Positions 13,455 to 13,601 of a stretch of 13,601 bases of DNA are shown here, piece by piece; the first letter of the stretch is position 1, and the number at the start of each line of letters is the position of its first letter. Source of the stretch: Bacillota bacterium (GTDB taxonomy: Bacteria > Bacillota_E > JAJZYS01 > JAJYTV01); contig JAJZVM010000108.1 in assembly GCA_021845645.1 (NCBI GenBank), positions 1 to 13,601 on the forward strand, in the 5' to 3' direction. Under the pieces are notes generated by a model. It made no database searches, was not told where the DNA came from, and saw only the letters and a list, made by a program, of their open reading frames with translations. Both the position numbers and the translations under genes were made by a program.

Positions 13455-13601
13455 TCAGCCACGGGCCACGGCCCCGGACGAGCCCAAGGGGGTGGGTAGA
13501 CCAAAGCCTCGATAGCCGTAGCCATAGCGCCAGTCGCCGTTTCCGCCCCTTTCGCGGCGGTGCCCTTGGTGAACCGGCATAGCCACCTTGTGCTTTGGCC
13601 C
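13455..13601 (-). CDS. Gly/Tyr/Arg-rich C-terminal end or small ORF (runs to window edge)
   Basis: The minus-strand frame ending in TGA at 13457-13455 is open to the edge (48 codons). It contains GHRRERGGNGDWRYGYGYRG and ends SSGAVARG. The aromatic-glycine composition resembles disordered tails or coat-type proteins, not random GC-rich frame noise. The hairpin at 13409-13448 follows directly, as expected for a gene end. It could be the tail of a larger gene to the right, or a complete 41-aa ORF from ATG 13580 (an AAGG is close by, with cramped spacing). No function can be given. Confidence 0.4.
   Translation of the reverse strand, partial: GPKHKVAMPVHQGHRRERGGNGDWRYGYGYRGFGLPTPLGSSGAVARG

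Noticed and set aside
1..13601. CRISPR array, tRNA, rRNA, insertion sequence or phage genes
   Set aside because: No regularly spaced repeats, no tRNA- or rRNA-like segments, and no transposase, integrase or flanking terminal repeats were seen.

Overview
The window is GC-rich (about two-thirds G+C by eye) and densely coding. Most genes have strong AGGAGG-type ribosome binding sites, many start at TTG or GTG, and several transcription units end in intrinsic hairpin terminators. With a SOD that has archaeal/mycobacterial-type features, a UPF0182 membrane protein and a DUF2103 protein, this suggests a high-GC Bacillota (clostridial/Symbiobacterium- or Thermaerobacter-like) or a related deep Gram-positive lineage. 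That placement is an inference; no rRNA or marker gene is present. The gene set looks like chromosomal housekeeping and accessory genes. I see no phage, IS, tRNA, rRNA or CRISPR.

Left to right: (1) a GT4 glycosyltransferase on the minus strand, cut by the left edge, with a perfect inverted repeat in front of it; (2) a superoxide dismutase on the plus strand with its own promoter and terminator; (3) a sugar-porter-like MFS transporter with a strong terminator; (4) a tight plus-strand cluster of cyclophilin-type peptidyl-prolyl isomerase, DUF2103 and UPF0182, preceded by a tiny upstream ORF that overlaps the isomerase start as ATGA, and followed by a small alpha/beta hydrolase; (5) a minus-strand DHA1-like MFS efflux pump, divergent from (6) a plus-strand four-helix membrane protein of unknown function; (7) a minus-strand ABC exporter operon (ATPase, then ABC-2 permease), with a decayed short-chain dehydrogenase as its last gene; (8) a plus-strand pair of a secreted or anchored unknown protein and a DoxX-like membrane protein; (9) what looks like the C-terminal end, or a small ORF, of a Gly/Tyr-rich protein on the minus strand at the right edge.

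The most notable structure is the 5' leader of the ABC operon (about 12030-12235, minus strand). A near-consensus promoter (TTGGCA, 17 nt, TATGCT) is followed by a 25-codon leader ORF with a perfect Shine-Dalgarno sequence, then a 13-bp GC-rich hairpin with a T tract, and only then the ATPase gene. This is the architecture of ribosome-mediated transcription attenuation, as known for inducible drug exporters. The leader peptide resembles none I recognise. Downstream, the SDR remnant keeps a perfect Shine-Dalgarno and a recognisable SDR C-terminus, but has lost the catalytic middle, so the operon appears to have recently lost an enzyme.
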